A stretch of DNA of 64,000 nt from Streptomyces sp. CC228A (lineage in GTDB: Bacteria > Actinomycetota > Actinomycetes > Streptomycetales > Streptomycetaceae): the NCBI RefSeq assembly GCF_021390935.1, contig NZ_JAJPUI010000007.1:124001-188000 (forward strand), given 5' to 3'. Position numbers and translations under genes: made by a program. Below, piece by piece: positions 46,389 through 55,147 of the stretch (its first letter is position 1; every line of letters starts with the position of its first letter). The notes beneath the pieces were generated by a model. The model did not search any database, was not told where the DNA came from, and was given only the letters and a program-made list of their open reading frames with translations.

Positions 46389-48031
46389 CCGGCGGGGACC
46401 GCGGCCCGTGGGAGTACGTGGTCGTCGGGGCGGGTTCGGCGGGAGCGGTGACCGCAGCGCGGCTCGCCGCCCGCGACTCCGGGAGCGTCCTGCTGCTGGA
46501 GGCCGGCGCGGACCAGCCGCGCCCACGGGACCGGGCGCACCCGCTCGCGGACGCGGGGCGGCTCGTGCTGGAGGGCTACAACTGGGACTACCGGGCGAAC
46601 CTGCGGACCAGCAGCCGGTGGGAGGACCTGCTGGCGGGCCGGGTCCGGGGGCCGCGCGGTCCGGCGCCCGGGGCGCCGTCCGGTGCCCGGGCGGGGGCCG
46701 AGCGGGCCCTGTGGGAGAGGTTCCCGTACCAGCTGGGGAAGGTCGTCGGCGGCGGCTCCGCCGTCAACGGGGCCATCGCGCTGCGGGGGCTGCCCCGCGA
46801 CTTCGCCGCCTGGGAGGCGTGCGGCAACCCGGACTGGTCGTGGGAGCGGGTGCTGCCGTTCTACAAGGACGTCGAGAACGACGCGGACTTCCCGGGCCGC
46901 CTGCACGGCGACAGCGGCCCGCTGCCGATCCGCCGCACCCCGCGGGAGCGGGTGCACCCGCTGGACGCGGCCTTCTGGGAGGAGTGCGTGCGGCAGGGCG
47001 TCCCCGACGTCGCGGACCTCAACGCGGGCGGGGAGGCGGGCGTCGGCCCGATCCCCGGCAACGCGGTGGACGGTGAGCGCGTGGACGCCGCGACCGCGTT
47101 CCTCAGCGGCGCCCTCGACCTGCCGCATCTGCGCCTGCGCACCTGCGCCCGGGTCACGCGGGTGCTGTTCGAACGGAACCGGGCCGTCGGAGTGGAGGTG
47201 GAGGCCGGCGGCCGGCTCGCCGAGGTGCGGGCGCGGCACGTGGTGCTCGCCGCCGGGGCCGTCGGCACGCCCGCCGTGCTCCAGCGCTCGGGTGTCGGCG
47301 ACGCGGCGCTGCTGCGCCGTCTCGGTGTCGCGCCCGTGGTGCACCTGCCCGGTGTGGGGCGGGGCCTGGTGGACCACCCCTCGGTCGTCATCTGGTCGCG
47401 GCCGGCCGACGGCGTGTGCACGCCGGGGCTGCCGTGGCGGCAGGTCGCGGCGAGGATGAGCAGCGGCTACGACGGCGACGTCGACGTGCAGGTGGGGCTG
47501 CTCAACAACGTGGAGAGCCGCACCGTGCCCGGGTTCGCGGACCGCCTCGGCTGGCCGCTGGTCGTGGGGATCTCGGTGATGCTGCTGCGGCCGCGCTCCC
47601 GCGGCCGGGTGTTCCTGGACCGGGCCGACCCGTCCGCCGCGCCCGTGATCGAGCTGGGCCTCGGCACGGACGGCGAGGACGTGGAGCGGCTCTGCCACGG
47701 GGTGCGCCGCGCCTGGGGGTTCCTGCGGTCCCCCGGCCTGGCGGGCCGGCTGACGCGGACCCAGTTCTGGAGCGACCGGATGGTCGCCCACGACGGAGTG
47801 GTCCGCAGCGGCGTGCGGAACATCATGAACCCGGGCTGGCACGCGGCGGGTTCGGCCCGCATGGGCCCGCCCGGCGACCCGTGGGCGGTCGCCGGCCAGG
47901 ACGGCCGGGTGTACGGCACGGAGAACCTGCGGATCGCCGACGCGTCGCTGTTCCCGTCCATCCCGAGCGCCCCCACCAACCTGACCACGCTGATGCTGGC
48001 CGAGAAACTGGCCCGAGGCACGAAGGAGTGA
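46385..48031 (+). CDS. GMC-family FAD oxidoreductase
   Basis: 548 residues. VVGAGSAGAVTAARLAARD (FAD loop), GKVVGGGSAVNGAIALRG (GMC signature 1), VLAAGAVGTPAVLQRSGVG (signature 2) and WHAAGSARMG (active-site His), with TNLTTLMLAEKLA carrying the second active-site Asn. Holomycin-type clusters contain a glucose-methanol-choline oxidoreductase among their four flavoenzymes; it is thought to contribute to the multi-electron oxidation of the Cys-Cys unit. Directly coupled to the NRPS. Confidence 0.92.
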   Translation: MTGGDRGPWEYVVVGAGSAGAVTAARLAARDSGSVLLLEAGADQPRPRDRAHPLADAGRLVLEGYNWDYRANLRTSSRWEDLLAGRVRGPRGPAPGAPSGARAGAERALWERFPYQLGKVVGGGSAVNGAIALRGLPRDFAAWEACGNPDWSWERVLPFYKDVENDADFPGRLHGDSGPLPIRRTPRERVHPLDAAFWEECVRQGVPDVADLNAGGEAGVGPIPGNAVDGERVDAATAFLSGALDLPHLRLRTCARVTRVLFERNRAVGVEVEAGGRLAEVRARHVVLAAGAVGTPAVLQRSGVGDAALLRRLGVAPVVHLPGVGRGLVDHPSVVIWSRPADGVCTPGLPWRQVAARMSSGYDGDVDVQVGLLNNVESRTVPGFADRLGWPLVVGISVMLLRPRSRGRVFLDRADPSAAPVIELGLGTDGEDVERLCHGVRRAWGFLRSPGLAGRLTRTQFWSDRMVAHDGVVRSGVRNIMNPGWHAAGSARMGPPGDPWAVAGQDGRVYGTENLRIADASLFPSIPSAPTNLTTLMLAEKLARGTKE

Positions 48032-48036
48032 GGTCC

Positions 48037-48798
48037 GTGACCGTGCGACCCGCAGCCGGTGCGCCCGTGCTGCTGTACTGCTTCCCGCACGCGGGGGCGA
48101 CCTCGCTGGTCTACCGGTCCTGGCAGCCGCTGGGCGAGCCGCACCTGCTGGTCCGCGGTGTGGACGCGCCCGGCCGGGGGACCCGCCGCCGGGAGCCGAG
48201 GGCGCCCGGCTACCACGCGCTGGTGCGGTCGATGGCCGCGCAGGTGGCGGCCGACCTGCTGGCCTGCCGGGAGCGCGTCCCCGGGGCGGGCTGGGCGGTG
48301 TTCGGGCACAGCTTCGGGGCGACGACGGGCCTGGCGGTGGCCGCGGCGGTCGCCGAGCGGGTCGGGGCGCCGGTGCGTGCGGTGCTGTCCGGGGCGGTGC
48401 CGCCGCGGTTCCAGCGGGCGGGCGGCCTCGCGTCGCTGCCCGACGACGAGGTGCTGGCCCGGGCCGCAGCCGACGGGGGGACGCCTCCCGCGGTGCTGGC
48501 CGATCCGACGATGAGCCGCATCCTGCTGCGGATGCTGCGCGAGGACGACGCGGTGCGGGGCGAGTTCGCCGAGGAGGCGGCGGGGCTGCGGGTGGACTTC
48601 CCGCTCACCCTGATCGCCGCGCGGCAGGACGTGCACGCGCCGCCCGAGAAGGTCTGGGCGTGGTCGGCGCACAGCAGCGCCCCCAGTCGCCGGGTGGAGA
48701 TCGGGGGCGGCCACTTCGCGGCGGTGCGGCGGCCGGGGGACACCCTGGCAGCGGTCGCCGACGACGTCCTGGCCGCCTCCGTCACCGGGGAGGGGTGA
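48037..48798 (+). CDS. Type II thioesterase
   Basis: 253 residues. LLYCFPHAGATSLVYRSW, VDAPGRGTRR, VFGHSFGATTGLAV (Ser in G-H-S-F-G intact) and GGGHFAAVRRP (His). GTG 48037 follows GAAGGAGTGAGG; GTG 48043 is an alternative. It would release the intermediate from the T domain or edit it. The catalytic Ser is present here, unlike the paralogue at 33207. Five bases separate it from the upstream stop. Confidence 0.9.
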   Translation: MTVRPAAGAPVLLYCFPHAGATSLVYRSWQPLGEPHLLVRGVDAPGRGTRRREPRAPGYHALVRSMAAQVAADLLACRERVPGAGWAVFGHSFGATTGLAVAAAVAERVGAPVRAVLSGAVPPRFQRAGGLASLPDDEVLARAAADGGTPPAVLADPTMSRILLRMLREDDAVRGEFAEEAAGLRVDFPLTLIAARQDVHAPPEKVWAWSAHSSAPSRRVEIGGGHFAAVRRPGDTLAAVADDVLAASVTGEG

Positions 48799-48802
48799 GG
48801 AC

Positions 48803-49945
48803 GTGGCACGCGGACGGTACGGGCCGGAGCACGAGCAGTTCCGCGAGGTGTGCCGGCAGTTCCTGGCGCGGGAGGTCGTCCCCCACCACGCCCGGTGGGA
48901 GCGGGAGGGCATCGTCAGCCGGGAGGTGTGGCGCAGGGCGGGGGCGGCCGGGCTGCTCGGCATCGGGGTGGATCCCGCGTACGGCGGGGGCGGTGAGCCC
49001 GACTTCCGCTACCCGGCGGTGTTCGCGCAGGAGGTGATGTGGGCGCGGGCCACGGCGCCCGGGTTCGTGGCGCACAACGACGTCCTCGCCACGTACCTGG
49101 CGACCCGCACCACCGAGGAGCAGCGCAAGCGCTGGCTGCCGGGGCTGTGCGCGGGCGAGCTCGTGGCCGCGATCGCGATGAGCGAGCCCGACGCGGGGTC
49201 CGACGTCTCCGAGATCCGCACCACCGCGGTGCGCGACGGGGACGGGTACGTCCTGAACGGGCAGAAGACGTTCGTCACCAACGGCGAGAACGCCGACGTG
49301 GTCGTCGTCGCGGCCAGGACGTCGGGCGAGCGCGGCGGCCGGGGCATCAGCCTGCTGGTGGTGGAGCGCGGGGCTCCGGGGTTCACCCGGGGCCGGCGGA
49401 TGGAGAAGCTGGGCTGGCACGCCAGCGACACCTGCGAGCTGTTCTTCGACGACTGCCGGATCCCGGCCGGCAATCTGCTGGGCAAGGAGGACGCCGGGCT
49501 CGCGTACATGATGGCCGGGCTGCCGCGGGAGCGGCTGAGCATCGCCGCGGTGGCGGTGGCGGCGGCCGAGCGGATGCTCGCGGACACCCTGGAGTACGCC
49601 CGTACCCGAGAGGCGTTCGGCCGGACCATCGGCAGCTTCCAGCACAACCGGTTCCAGCTCGCGACGATGGACACCGAACTCACCATCGCGCAGGTCTTCC
49701 TGGACCACTGCATCGGGCGGTTCAACGCCGGCCGGCTGTCGGTGGCGGACGCCGCGAAGGTGAAGTGGTGGACGACGGAGCTCCAGGTGGACATCGCCCA
49801 CCGCTGCCTCCAACTCCACGGCGGGTACGGCTATCTGAAGGAGAGCCCGATCTCGCGCGAGTGGGCGAACAGCCGTGTGCAGACGATCTACGGCGGGACG
49901 ACGGAGGTGATGAAGGAACTCATCGGCCGCTCCCTCGGCCTGTGA
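48803..49945 (+). CDS. Acyl-CoA dehydrogenase-family flavoenzyme
   Basis: 380 residues. AIAMSEPDAGSDVSEIRT (FAD/substrate loop), KTFVTNGENADVVVVAART, QLHGGYGYLKESPISREW and IYGGTTEVMKELIGR. The last has Gly where short-chain members carry the catalytic Glu of YEGT, as in long-chain/isovaleryl-type members, whose base lies elsewhere. In holomycin-type pathways an ACAD oxidises the carrier-bound cysteinyl chain. GTG 48803 starts 4 bp after the thioesterase stop, with GAGGGGTGAGG upstream. Last gene of the NRPS operon. Confidence 0.92.
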   Translation: MARGRYGPEHEQFREVCRQFLAREVVPHHARWEREGIVSREVWRRAGAAGLLGIGVDPAYGGGGEPDFRYPAVFAQEVMWARATAPGFVAHNDVLATYLATRTTEEQRKRWLPGLCAGELVAAIAMSEPDAGSDVSEIRTTAVRDGDGYVLNGQKTFVTNGENADVVVVAARTSGERGGRGISLLVVERGAPGFTRGRRMEKLGWHASDTCELFFDDCRIPAGNLLGKEDAGLAYMMAGLPRERLSIAAVAVAAAERMLADTLEYARTREAFGRTIGSFQHNRFQLATMDTELTIAQVFLDHCIGRFNAGRLSVADAAKVKWWTTELQVDIAHRCLQLHGGYGYLKESPISREWANSRVQTIYGGTTEVMKELIGRSLGL

Positions 49946-50088
49946 CCCGTCGCCCTGCGACACCTGGGCCTGTGCCCCTTCGCCCTGCGACACCCCGACC
50001 CGTGACCCGTCGCCCTGCGGCACCCCGACCTGTGATGCCTCGGCCTGCGACACCCCGGCCGGTGATCCCTCAGCCTGCGGCACCACGG
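49939..50088. repeat. 30-bp tandem repeat x5
   Basis: Five head-to-tail 30-bp units (CCTGTGACCCGTCGCCCTGC...) begin inside the last codons of the dehydrogenase and stop 21 bp before the XRE promoter. No spacers, so it is not a CRISPR. Confidence 0.9.
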
Positions 50089-50109
50089 TTTTCGCCAAAA
50101 CGGCACGGT

Positions 50110-50141
50110 TTGTTGCCAGTTGGGGGTGTGCGGGCTCTAAT
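50110..50141 (+). promoter_or_regulatory. Near-consensus promoter of the XRE-cupin gene with reverse GGCAACAA
   Basis: -35 TTGCCA (50113-50118), 17-bp spacer, -10 TCTAAT (50136-50141). The expected start of transcription falls at or within a base or two of the ATG at 50148, so the mRNA is probably leaderless. The reverse complement of GGCAACAA (50110-50117) overlaps the -35, consistent with autorepression. Confidence 0.75.
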
Positions 50142-50147
50142 GGCGGC

Positions 50148-50750
50148 ATGGAGCACTCCCCGGCCATCGCCCAGGTACTGACCGAGGTGGGCCCCCGGCT
50201 CAAGCGGCTGCGCACCGCGCGCGGTGTCACGCTGGCGGCGCTGTCGGAGGCCACCGGCATCTCCAAGAGCACGCTGTCCCGCCTGGAGGCGGGGCAGCGC
50301 CGCCCCAGCCTCGAACTGCTGCTGCCCATCGCGCAGGCCCACCAGGTGCCGCTCGACGAACTGGTCGGCGCCCCCGAGGTGGGCGATCCGCGCGTCCGGC
50401 TGAGGCCGCACCGGGTCAACGGCGGCACGGTGCTGCCGCTGACCCGTCAGCCCGGACCGCTGCAGACGTACAAGATGATCCTGCCCACCCACCGGAAGAA
50501 CCCGGACCTGTGCACCCACGAGGGCTACGAGTGGATGTACGTGCTGTCCGGGCGGCTGCGGGTGATCCTCGCCGAGCACGACCTGGTGCTGGGGCCCGGC
50601 GAGGTCGCCGAGTTCGACACGCGGCTGCCGCACTGGTTCGGCTCCACCGGGGAGGGCCCCGTGGAGATCCTCAGCCTGTTCGGCCGCCAGGGCGAGCGGA
50701 TGCATGTACGCGCCCGCCCGGGGCGGACCGTGCCCGCCTCCGGCGGCTGA
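50148..50750 (+). CDS. XRE-family regulator with C-terminal cupin
   Basis: 200 residues. Helix-turn-helix LKRLRTARGVTLAALSEATG/ISKSTLSRLEAGQRRPS (~20-55) and a cupin beta-barrel (HEGYEWMYVLSGRLRVILAEH...LGPGEVAEFDTRLPHWFGS, ~115-180) with metal-ligand-like His/Glu. Such regulators sense small molecules through the cupin. It is convergent with the CxxC oxidoreductase gene, a pairing common in streptomycetes. The GGCAACAA element in its own -35 recurs at three other promoters, making it the best candidate for the cognate repressor. Confidence 0.9.
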   Translation: MEHSPAIAQVLTEVGPRLKRLRTARGVTLAALSEATGISKSTLSRLEAGQRRPSLELLLPIAQAHQVPLDELVGAPEVGDPRVRLRPHRVNGGTVLPLTRQPGPLQTYKMILPTHRKNPDLCTHEGYEWMYVLSGRLRVILAEHDLVLGPGEVAEFDTRLPHWFGSTGEGPVEILSLFGRQGERMHVRARPGRTVPASGG

Positions 50751-50751
50751 A

Positions 50752-50783
50752 CCGGCGGCGGGCGCGGACAGGCCCGCCGCCGG
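50752..50783. terminator. Bidirectional terminator hairpin, 12-bp stem
   Basis: Arms 50752-50763 and 50772-50783 (CCGGCGGCGGGC and its complement) around an 8-base loop, between the convergent XRE and oxidoreductase genes. Confidence 0.75.
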
Positions 50784-50827
50784 GGTCCGTGCGCGCGCCG
50801 CCGCCCCGGTGGCCGGCCCGCCCGCCG

Positions 50828-51861
50828 CTACGGGGCGGGCGCGAGGGCCGGCTCGACGCCGCCGGCGCGGTACCGGGCGAGGTCCCGCTCGCTCTCCTCG
50901 TCGACGAGGTCGTGGTTGAGCGCGAAGGCGGCGGCCGCGCCCATGCCGCCGCGGTGACGGCCTGGGCCCGCGAGTCCACGGCGTTGCCGACCGCCCACAG
51001 CCCCGGCCGGCTGGTCCGCCCGGCCCGGTCGGTGACGAGCCAGCCCCGCTCGTCCTTCTCGCAGCCGAGCCCGTCGAAGGCGGCGTCGTTGGGCGTCATC
51101 ACCGGGAACAGGAACACCGCGGCGCACGGCACCTCCCGCCCGTCGGCCAGCTCGACCGCGCGCAGGGCGCCGTCCCGCGCCGACAGGCCCGCGACGGGGC
51201 CCTCCACCACGCGGACGCCCCGCGCGGCCAGCCGCTCCCGCTCCTCCTCCGCGAGCCCCTGACCGTGGTCCACGTACGTGACGTCCGGCGACCACTGGCG
51301 GATCAGCAGTGCCTGCCCGACGGAGAACGGGTGCACCCCGAGCACCACGAGCGGCCTGTCCCGCACCTCGTAGCCGTGGCAGTACGGGCAGAAGAGCACG
51401 TCGCCGCCCCACAGCGCGCGCAGTCCGGGAATGTCGGGCAGGTGGTCGCGCAGCCCGGTGGCGAGGACGACGTGGCGTGCGTCCAGCACCGCCCCGCCGT
51501 CCAGCCGCACGTGGTAGCCGCCCGCGGCGGCGGCCTCGACCTGCTCCACCCTGCCGTCGAGGAGGACGGCTCCGTACCGCTCGACCTCGGCCCGCCCGAT
51601 CTCCAACACGGCGAGCGGGGACGCCCCGTCCCGGGAGAGGAAGCTGTGCATGTGCGGCGAGGGGGCGTTCCTCGGCTGCCCCGCGTCGACCACGGCGACG
51701 CGGCGCCGGGCCCGCGCCAGGACGAGCGCGGCGTTGAGCCCGCCCGCCCCGCCGCCTATCACGACGACGTCGTACGACGTTCCCCCGCGCGTGCCGCTGT
51801 CCGTACCGGTACCCATGCCGCCCCCCGTGCCGTCGTGTGTGTCGTTGTGCGTGTCGCTCAC
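50828..51861 (-). CDS. Thioredoxin-reductase-like FAD oxidoreductase with CPYC (one frameshift)
   Basis: About 344 residues. GTG 51861 has GGAGG 8 bp upstream. VVVIGGGAGGLNAALVLAR (FAD), FCPYCHGYE (redox CxxC) and GLWAVGNAVDSRAQAV (second FAD block). One missing base near 50940-50950 splits off the C-terminus (NHDLVDEESERDLARY). This size and CxxC fit both HlmI/GliT-type dithiol oxidases, which close the dithiol of holomycin, and the common TrxR-like partner of XRE-cupin regulators; context favours the former but does not prove it. ATG 51909 is a longer start. Confidence 0.82.
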
Positions 51862-51880
51862 GGCGATCACCTCCGCCGCC

Positions 51881-51920
51881 AGCGTGGGGCGGCCCCGGGG
51901 GCCGGGCAATTTTTGTTGCC
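51881..51920 (-). promoter_or_regulatory. GGCAACAA element and promoter before CxxC oxidoreductase
   Basis: On the minus strand: GGCAACAA (51920-51913), then TTGCCC (51909-51904), 17-bp spacer, CACGCT (51886-51881). Nearly the same bases, spacing and RBS context as the methyltransferase promoter at 34060. Confidence 0.6.
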
Positions 51921-52154
51921 GTTTCCGGAACAGCGGTGCGGCACCCGGGCGGCCGGGCGGCGGCCTCCGTCACGGGAGGCTGCTGCGGCGGGCGGCGGGC
52001 CGGACCGCTCGTTCGCAGCGGCGAAGCGGTGCGGCCCCTCCGCCGACCTGGCACTCGGCGGGGCGCGGTCGGCGCGGCCGGGGCGTGCGCACGTCTGCGG
52101 GCCGCCGGGGCGCGCGGCCGCCACCGGGGCGGGTGGTCGCCGACCGTAATCGAC

Positions 52155-52184
52155 TTGCCCCCCATTGGACACATGTTCTAGGTT
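52155..52184 (+). promoter_or_regulatory. Promoter of the DUF4190-like gene
   Basis: -35 TTGCCC (52155-52160), 18-bp spacer, -10 TAGGTT (52179-52184), about 57 bp before the TTG start at 52241. The rest of 51921-52154 shows no gene. Confidence 0.5.
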
Positions 52185-52240
52185 GCCCCGGCATCCACAA
52201 GCGGTGATCACGTCACACTCATGCCCAGGGGGGCTCTTCC

Positions 52241-52924
52241 TTGTCGCACGTTCCCACCCAGCCCGTTCATCCCGACTACGCGGCCCCGCAGCCGCCCCAG
52301 GGAAACGGACTGGCCATCGCCGGCCTGGTGCTCGGCATCCTGGCGCTCATCGTCAGCTTCATCCCCATCGTCAACGTGATCGTGTGGCCACTGGCGATCC
52401 TGGGGCTGATCTTCGGCGGCGTGGGTCTCGCCAAGTCGAAGAAGGCCGGCAAGGGCAAGGGCGCGTCGATCACCGCCCTGGTGACCTCGATCCTCTCGAT
52501 CGTGCTGTTCTTCGTCATGAACGCCGTGTTCTTCAAGGCCGTCGACGAGGTCGTCAAGGAGACGCAGAAGGAGCTCGACAAGTCGTACGACTCCGCGAAC
52601 GTCGGTGACGGCGCGAAGGACGACCCGGTCCTGAAGGACTTCCGCATCTCCCAGTGCGAGGTCGTCACAGGCGACCTGGGCAAGGAACTGGCCCTGCACG
52701 TCGACTACACCAACAACGGCGACCGCCGCTACTCCTACCTGCTGCAGGGCGAGGTCCTCGCCGACGGCAAGAAGATCAGCGACTTCATGTCCACGGCGGA
52801 GAACCTGGCCCCGAAGCAGACCTTCACCGACAAGGAGGCGGGCATCCTCGTGAGCCCCGAGAAGCTCGACACCGCCAAGAAGGTGGAGTGCAAGGTCGTC
52901 ACGGCCAACCGCCACGACTTCTGA
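52241..52924 (+). CDS. DUF4190-type membrane protein with extracytoplasmic domain
   Basis: 227 residues. TTG 52241 with CAGGGGGG upstream, no better start near. A Pro/Gln-rich cytoplasmic N-terminus precedes two transmembrane helices (NGLAIAGLVLGILALIVSF and the next from VIVWPLAILGLIFGGVGLA), the DUF4190 pattern. After a Lys-rich loop comes a third hydrophobic segment and a ~140-residue domain with repeated DYTN/YSY beta motifs, similar in feel to DUF4352/FxLYD outer domains. Function unknown. A strong terminator follows. Confidence 0.78.
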   Translation: MSHVPTQPVHPDYAAPQPPQGNGLAIAGLVLGILALIVSFIPIVNVIVWPLAILGLIFGGVGLAKSKKAGKGKGASITALVTSILSIVLFFVMNAVFFKAVDEVVKETQKELDKSYDSANVGDGAKDDPVLKDFRISQCEVVTGDLGKELALHVDYTNNGDRRYSYLLQGEVLADGKKISDFMSTAENLAPKQTFTDKEAGILVSPEKLDTAKKVECKVVTANRHDF

Positions 52925-52939
52925 CCCGTACTGCCCGAA

Positions 52940-52974
52940 CGATGCCCCGGCCGCGCCCTGCGGCCGGGGCATCG
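52940..52974 (+). terminator. Terminator hairpin, perfect 15-bp stem
   Basis: Arms 52940-52954 and 52960-52974 around GCCCT, 16 bp after the DUF4190-like stop. Confidence 0.88.
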
Positions 52975-53270
52975 CGCGTACCGCGCCCGGTACGCGACCG
53001 CGAGGCGACGCCCTGAGGCGCGGGGCGGCAGCCGCGGCCGCGGGGCCGCTTCCCGCATCGCGCGGCGATCCCCGCAGTCCGCAGGCGGCTTCCCGCATCG
53101 CGCCGCAACCCCAGGACCCGGCAGGCGGCTTCCCCGAACCTGCGCGGCAACCCCCGGAGCCTGCGGGGCGGTTCTCCGCCGGAGCTCCGCCTTCCCGTGG
53201 CGCCGGGCCCGTCGCGCGTGCTGAGATGGCCCTGGCGGGAGGCGGCCGACGACACGGGAAGGCGGGGCAC

Positions 53271-53731
53271 ATGGCGGTGGAATCCTGGGAGGCCGACGGG
53301 CCGGGCGTGCTACGGCTCCCCTCGGGACTGCTCGTCCGCGGCCGAGGCCTGAGGTACGGTCCGCCGGAGGGCCTGGCCCCGACGCTGGGCGTCTACCTCA
53401 CGGGCACGCAGATCCCCGACCAGCCGTGGGAGGGCCACTGGGTGCGGTGGCGGGACTTCTGGGTCCCCGCCGACCCGGACGGTGCCCTGCGCACCCTGCG
53501 GCTGCTCCACCGGCGCGCCCACCGCGAGCGGGCCGAGGTGGCCTGCGGCGGGGGCGTGGGGCGTACGGGCACGGCGCTGGCCGCGCTGTGCGTCCTGGAG
53601 GGGCTGGACCCCGAGGAAGCCGTCGCATGGGTCAGAGGGCACTACCACCGGCGCGCCGTCGAAGTGCCCTGGCAGCGGGGTTCCTCCGCCGCGTGCGGGC
53701 CGCGCTCGCGGCCGGACGGCAGGCGCAGTAG
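53271..53731 (+). CDS. Protein tyrosine/dual-specificity phosphatase-like protein (frameshifted)
   Basis: About 153 residues. The active-site loop VACGGGVGRTGT is a C-x5-R signature (Cys-Gly3-Val-Gly-Arg-Thr-Gly). RWRDFWVPADP, upstream, is in the position of the general-acid Asp loop. The frame breaks at about 53680-53686 (CAGCGGGG). One extra G gives the natural ending FLRRVRAALAAGRQAQ and a stop at 53731. ATG 53271 chosen; ATG 53226 is longer. Small actinobacterial PTP-like proteins of this kind have unknown targets. Confidence 0.78.
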
Positions 53732-54021
53732 CGGACAGCGGCCGGCCGCCACGGCGTCGCACCGACACCGGACGCCACCTCACGCGCCGGCAGCTGGCGT
53801 CACCTCACGAGCCGGCACCGCCGGCTTCACCTCACGAGCCGCCGGGGCGGCAGGATCGGCGGGCGGGGGCCGGGGGCGACCGCCCTTGCGGCGTGCTCCG
53901 TTTCGGCGGATGCCCGTACGCGGTCGGCCCGTCGCTGCCGACGCGCGGCCCGCGGGGCCCATGCTCGGGCTTTGCGGCCGCACCCCGACGCCGCAACGGC
54001 CATCCCGCCCGAGGAGGACCC

Positions 54022-54306
54022 ATGGACATGCCCGTGATCAGCGAGTGCTCGGTCGACGACTGCGCCTACAACCGCGAGCACGCCTGCCACGCCTTGGCCA
54101 TCACCGTGGGAGACACCCGGAAGGCGCACTGCGACACGTTCTTCACCTCCGCGAGCAAGGGCGGGGACCCGGACACGACCGGCCGGGTCGGTGCCTGCAA
54201 GGTGGCGAACTGCCGCCACAACGCCCAGTACGAGTGCCACGCCCCCGGTATCACGGTGGGCTACGTGCAGAACGAGGTGGACTGCCTCACCTTCGAGCCC
54301 GCCTGA
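54022..54306 (+). CDS. DUF1540-like Cys-rich protein
   Basis: 94 residues. ATG 54022 follows GAGGAGG with ideal spacing. Two tandem ~45-residue units each contain the pattern C-x4-C-x7-C...C (SECSVDDCAYNREHACHA and KVANCRHNAQYECHA, each ending with a further Cys in HCDTF / DCLTF). Eight Cys in duplicate suggest metal (zinc) binding. Compact, cytoplasmic, function unknown. Stands alone. Confidence 0.82.
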   Translation: MDMPVISECSVDDCAYNREHACHALAITVGDTRKAHCDTFFTSASKGGDPDTTGRVGACKVANCRHNAQYECHAPGITVGYVQNEVDCLTFEPA

Positions 54307-55094
54307 GCCGATCCGAAGGCTCCGACCGGAGAGGCGCCCGCACCGGCCGAGGCCTGCGGGCGCCACACCGTGAGACCGGACTGTCGGCCCACCGACACGG
54401 GGTGCGCACCCGCCCCCGACCGCAGGACCGGCCCGTACGGCACCAAGCCCGTACGGCACCAAGGGAAGCCCGGGTGACGGCCCGGGTTTCCAGCGCGCCC
54501 GCGTAGGCCGCCGGCCCGACCACCCGCCGCCCGCACCGTCCCAGCCGCCTGCGGCCCGAGAGCAGGCACCACCGCGTCCCCGCCCGCCCGCAGCCCCAGA
54601 GCCGGCACCACTGCGCTCCCGCCCGACTGCGGCCCCAGAGCAGGCACCACCGCGCCCCGGGCAGCCTGGGGCCCGGGAACACGCGCCACCGCGCCCCCGC
54701 CCGCCTGGGTCCAGAGAACACGCGCCACCGCGTCCCCTGCCCGCCGACCGCTACGGCCCGCCGACAGCCGGACTGCCCGGCACTCCGCCTGCACGGCAGT
54801 CCGGCTGCACGGCAGTCCGCCTGCACGGCGCTCCGGCCGCCCGGGGCCACGATCGCCCGCCGCCGCGGCACGGCGACACCCTCGGCCCCTGCGGGCGGGT
54901 GGCGACGCGGCGGCGGTCGGCGCAGACCTCAAGCGCTGCACCGCCCCCGCGGCCGGCACAACACACCGGGCCGTCCCCGCCCCACGGGCCACTCCCTCCC
55001 GGGCACCACACCTCCTCCCCGGTGTCACCGCGCTGCCGACGCTCCACCGGTCTCCGCCCTGCCCCGGGCCCCTTCTCGCCCCACTCCCAGCAGG
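54307..55094. other. Gene-free region with ~39-bp repeats
   Basis: About 790 bp with no supported gene. 54542-54740 is a degenerate ~39-bp tandem array (about five copies, core GCACCACCGCG). 54775-54835 holds a CGGCAGTCCG-type short repeat. Downstream the CstR-like operators begin. Confidence 0.55.
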
Positions 55095-55108
55095 TACCCC
55101 CGGGGGTA
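55095..55108. promoter_or_regulatory. CstR/CsoR-type operator 1
   Basis: TACCCCCGGGGGTA is a perfect palindrome and matches the G/C-tract-plus-TA pattern of CsoR-family operators. One of five in this locus. Confidence 0.7.
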
Positions 55109-55147
55109 TTGGACACGAGAGCCGCCGACCCCTACCGTCGAAGAAAC

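Noticed and set aside
49939..50088. Possible CRISPR-like array
   Set aside because: Units are head-to-tail with no spacers, and no cas genes are nearby.
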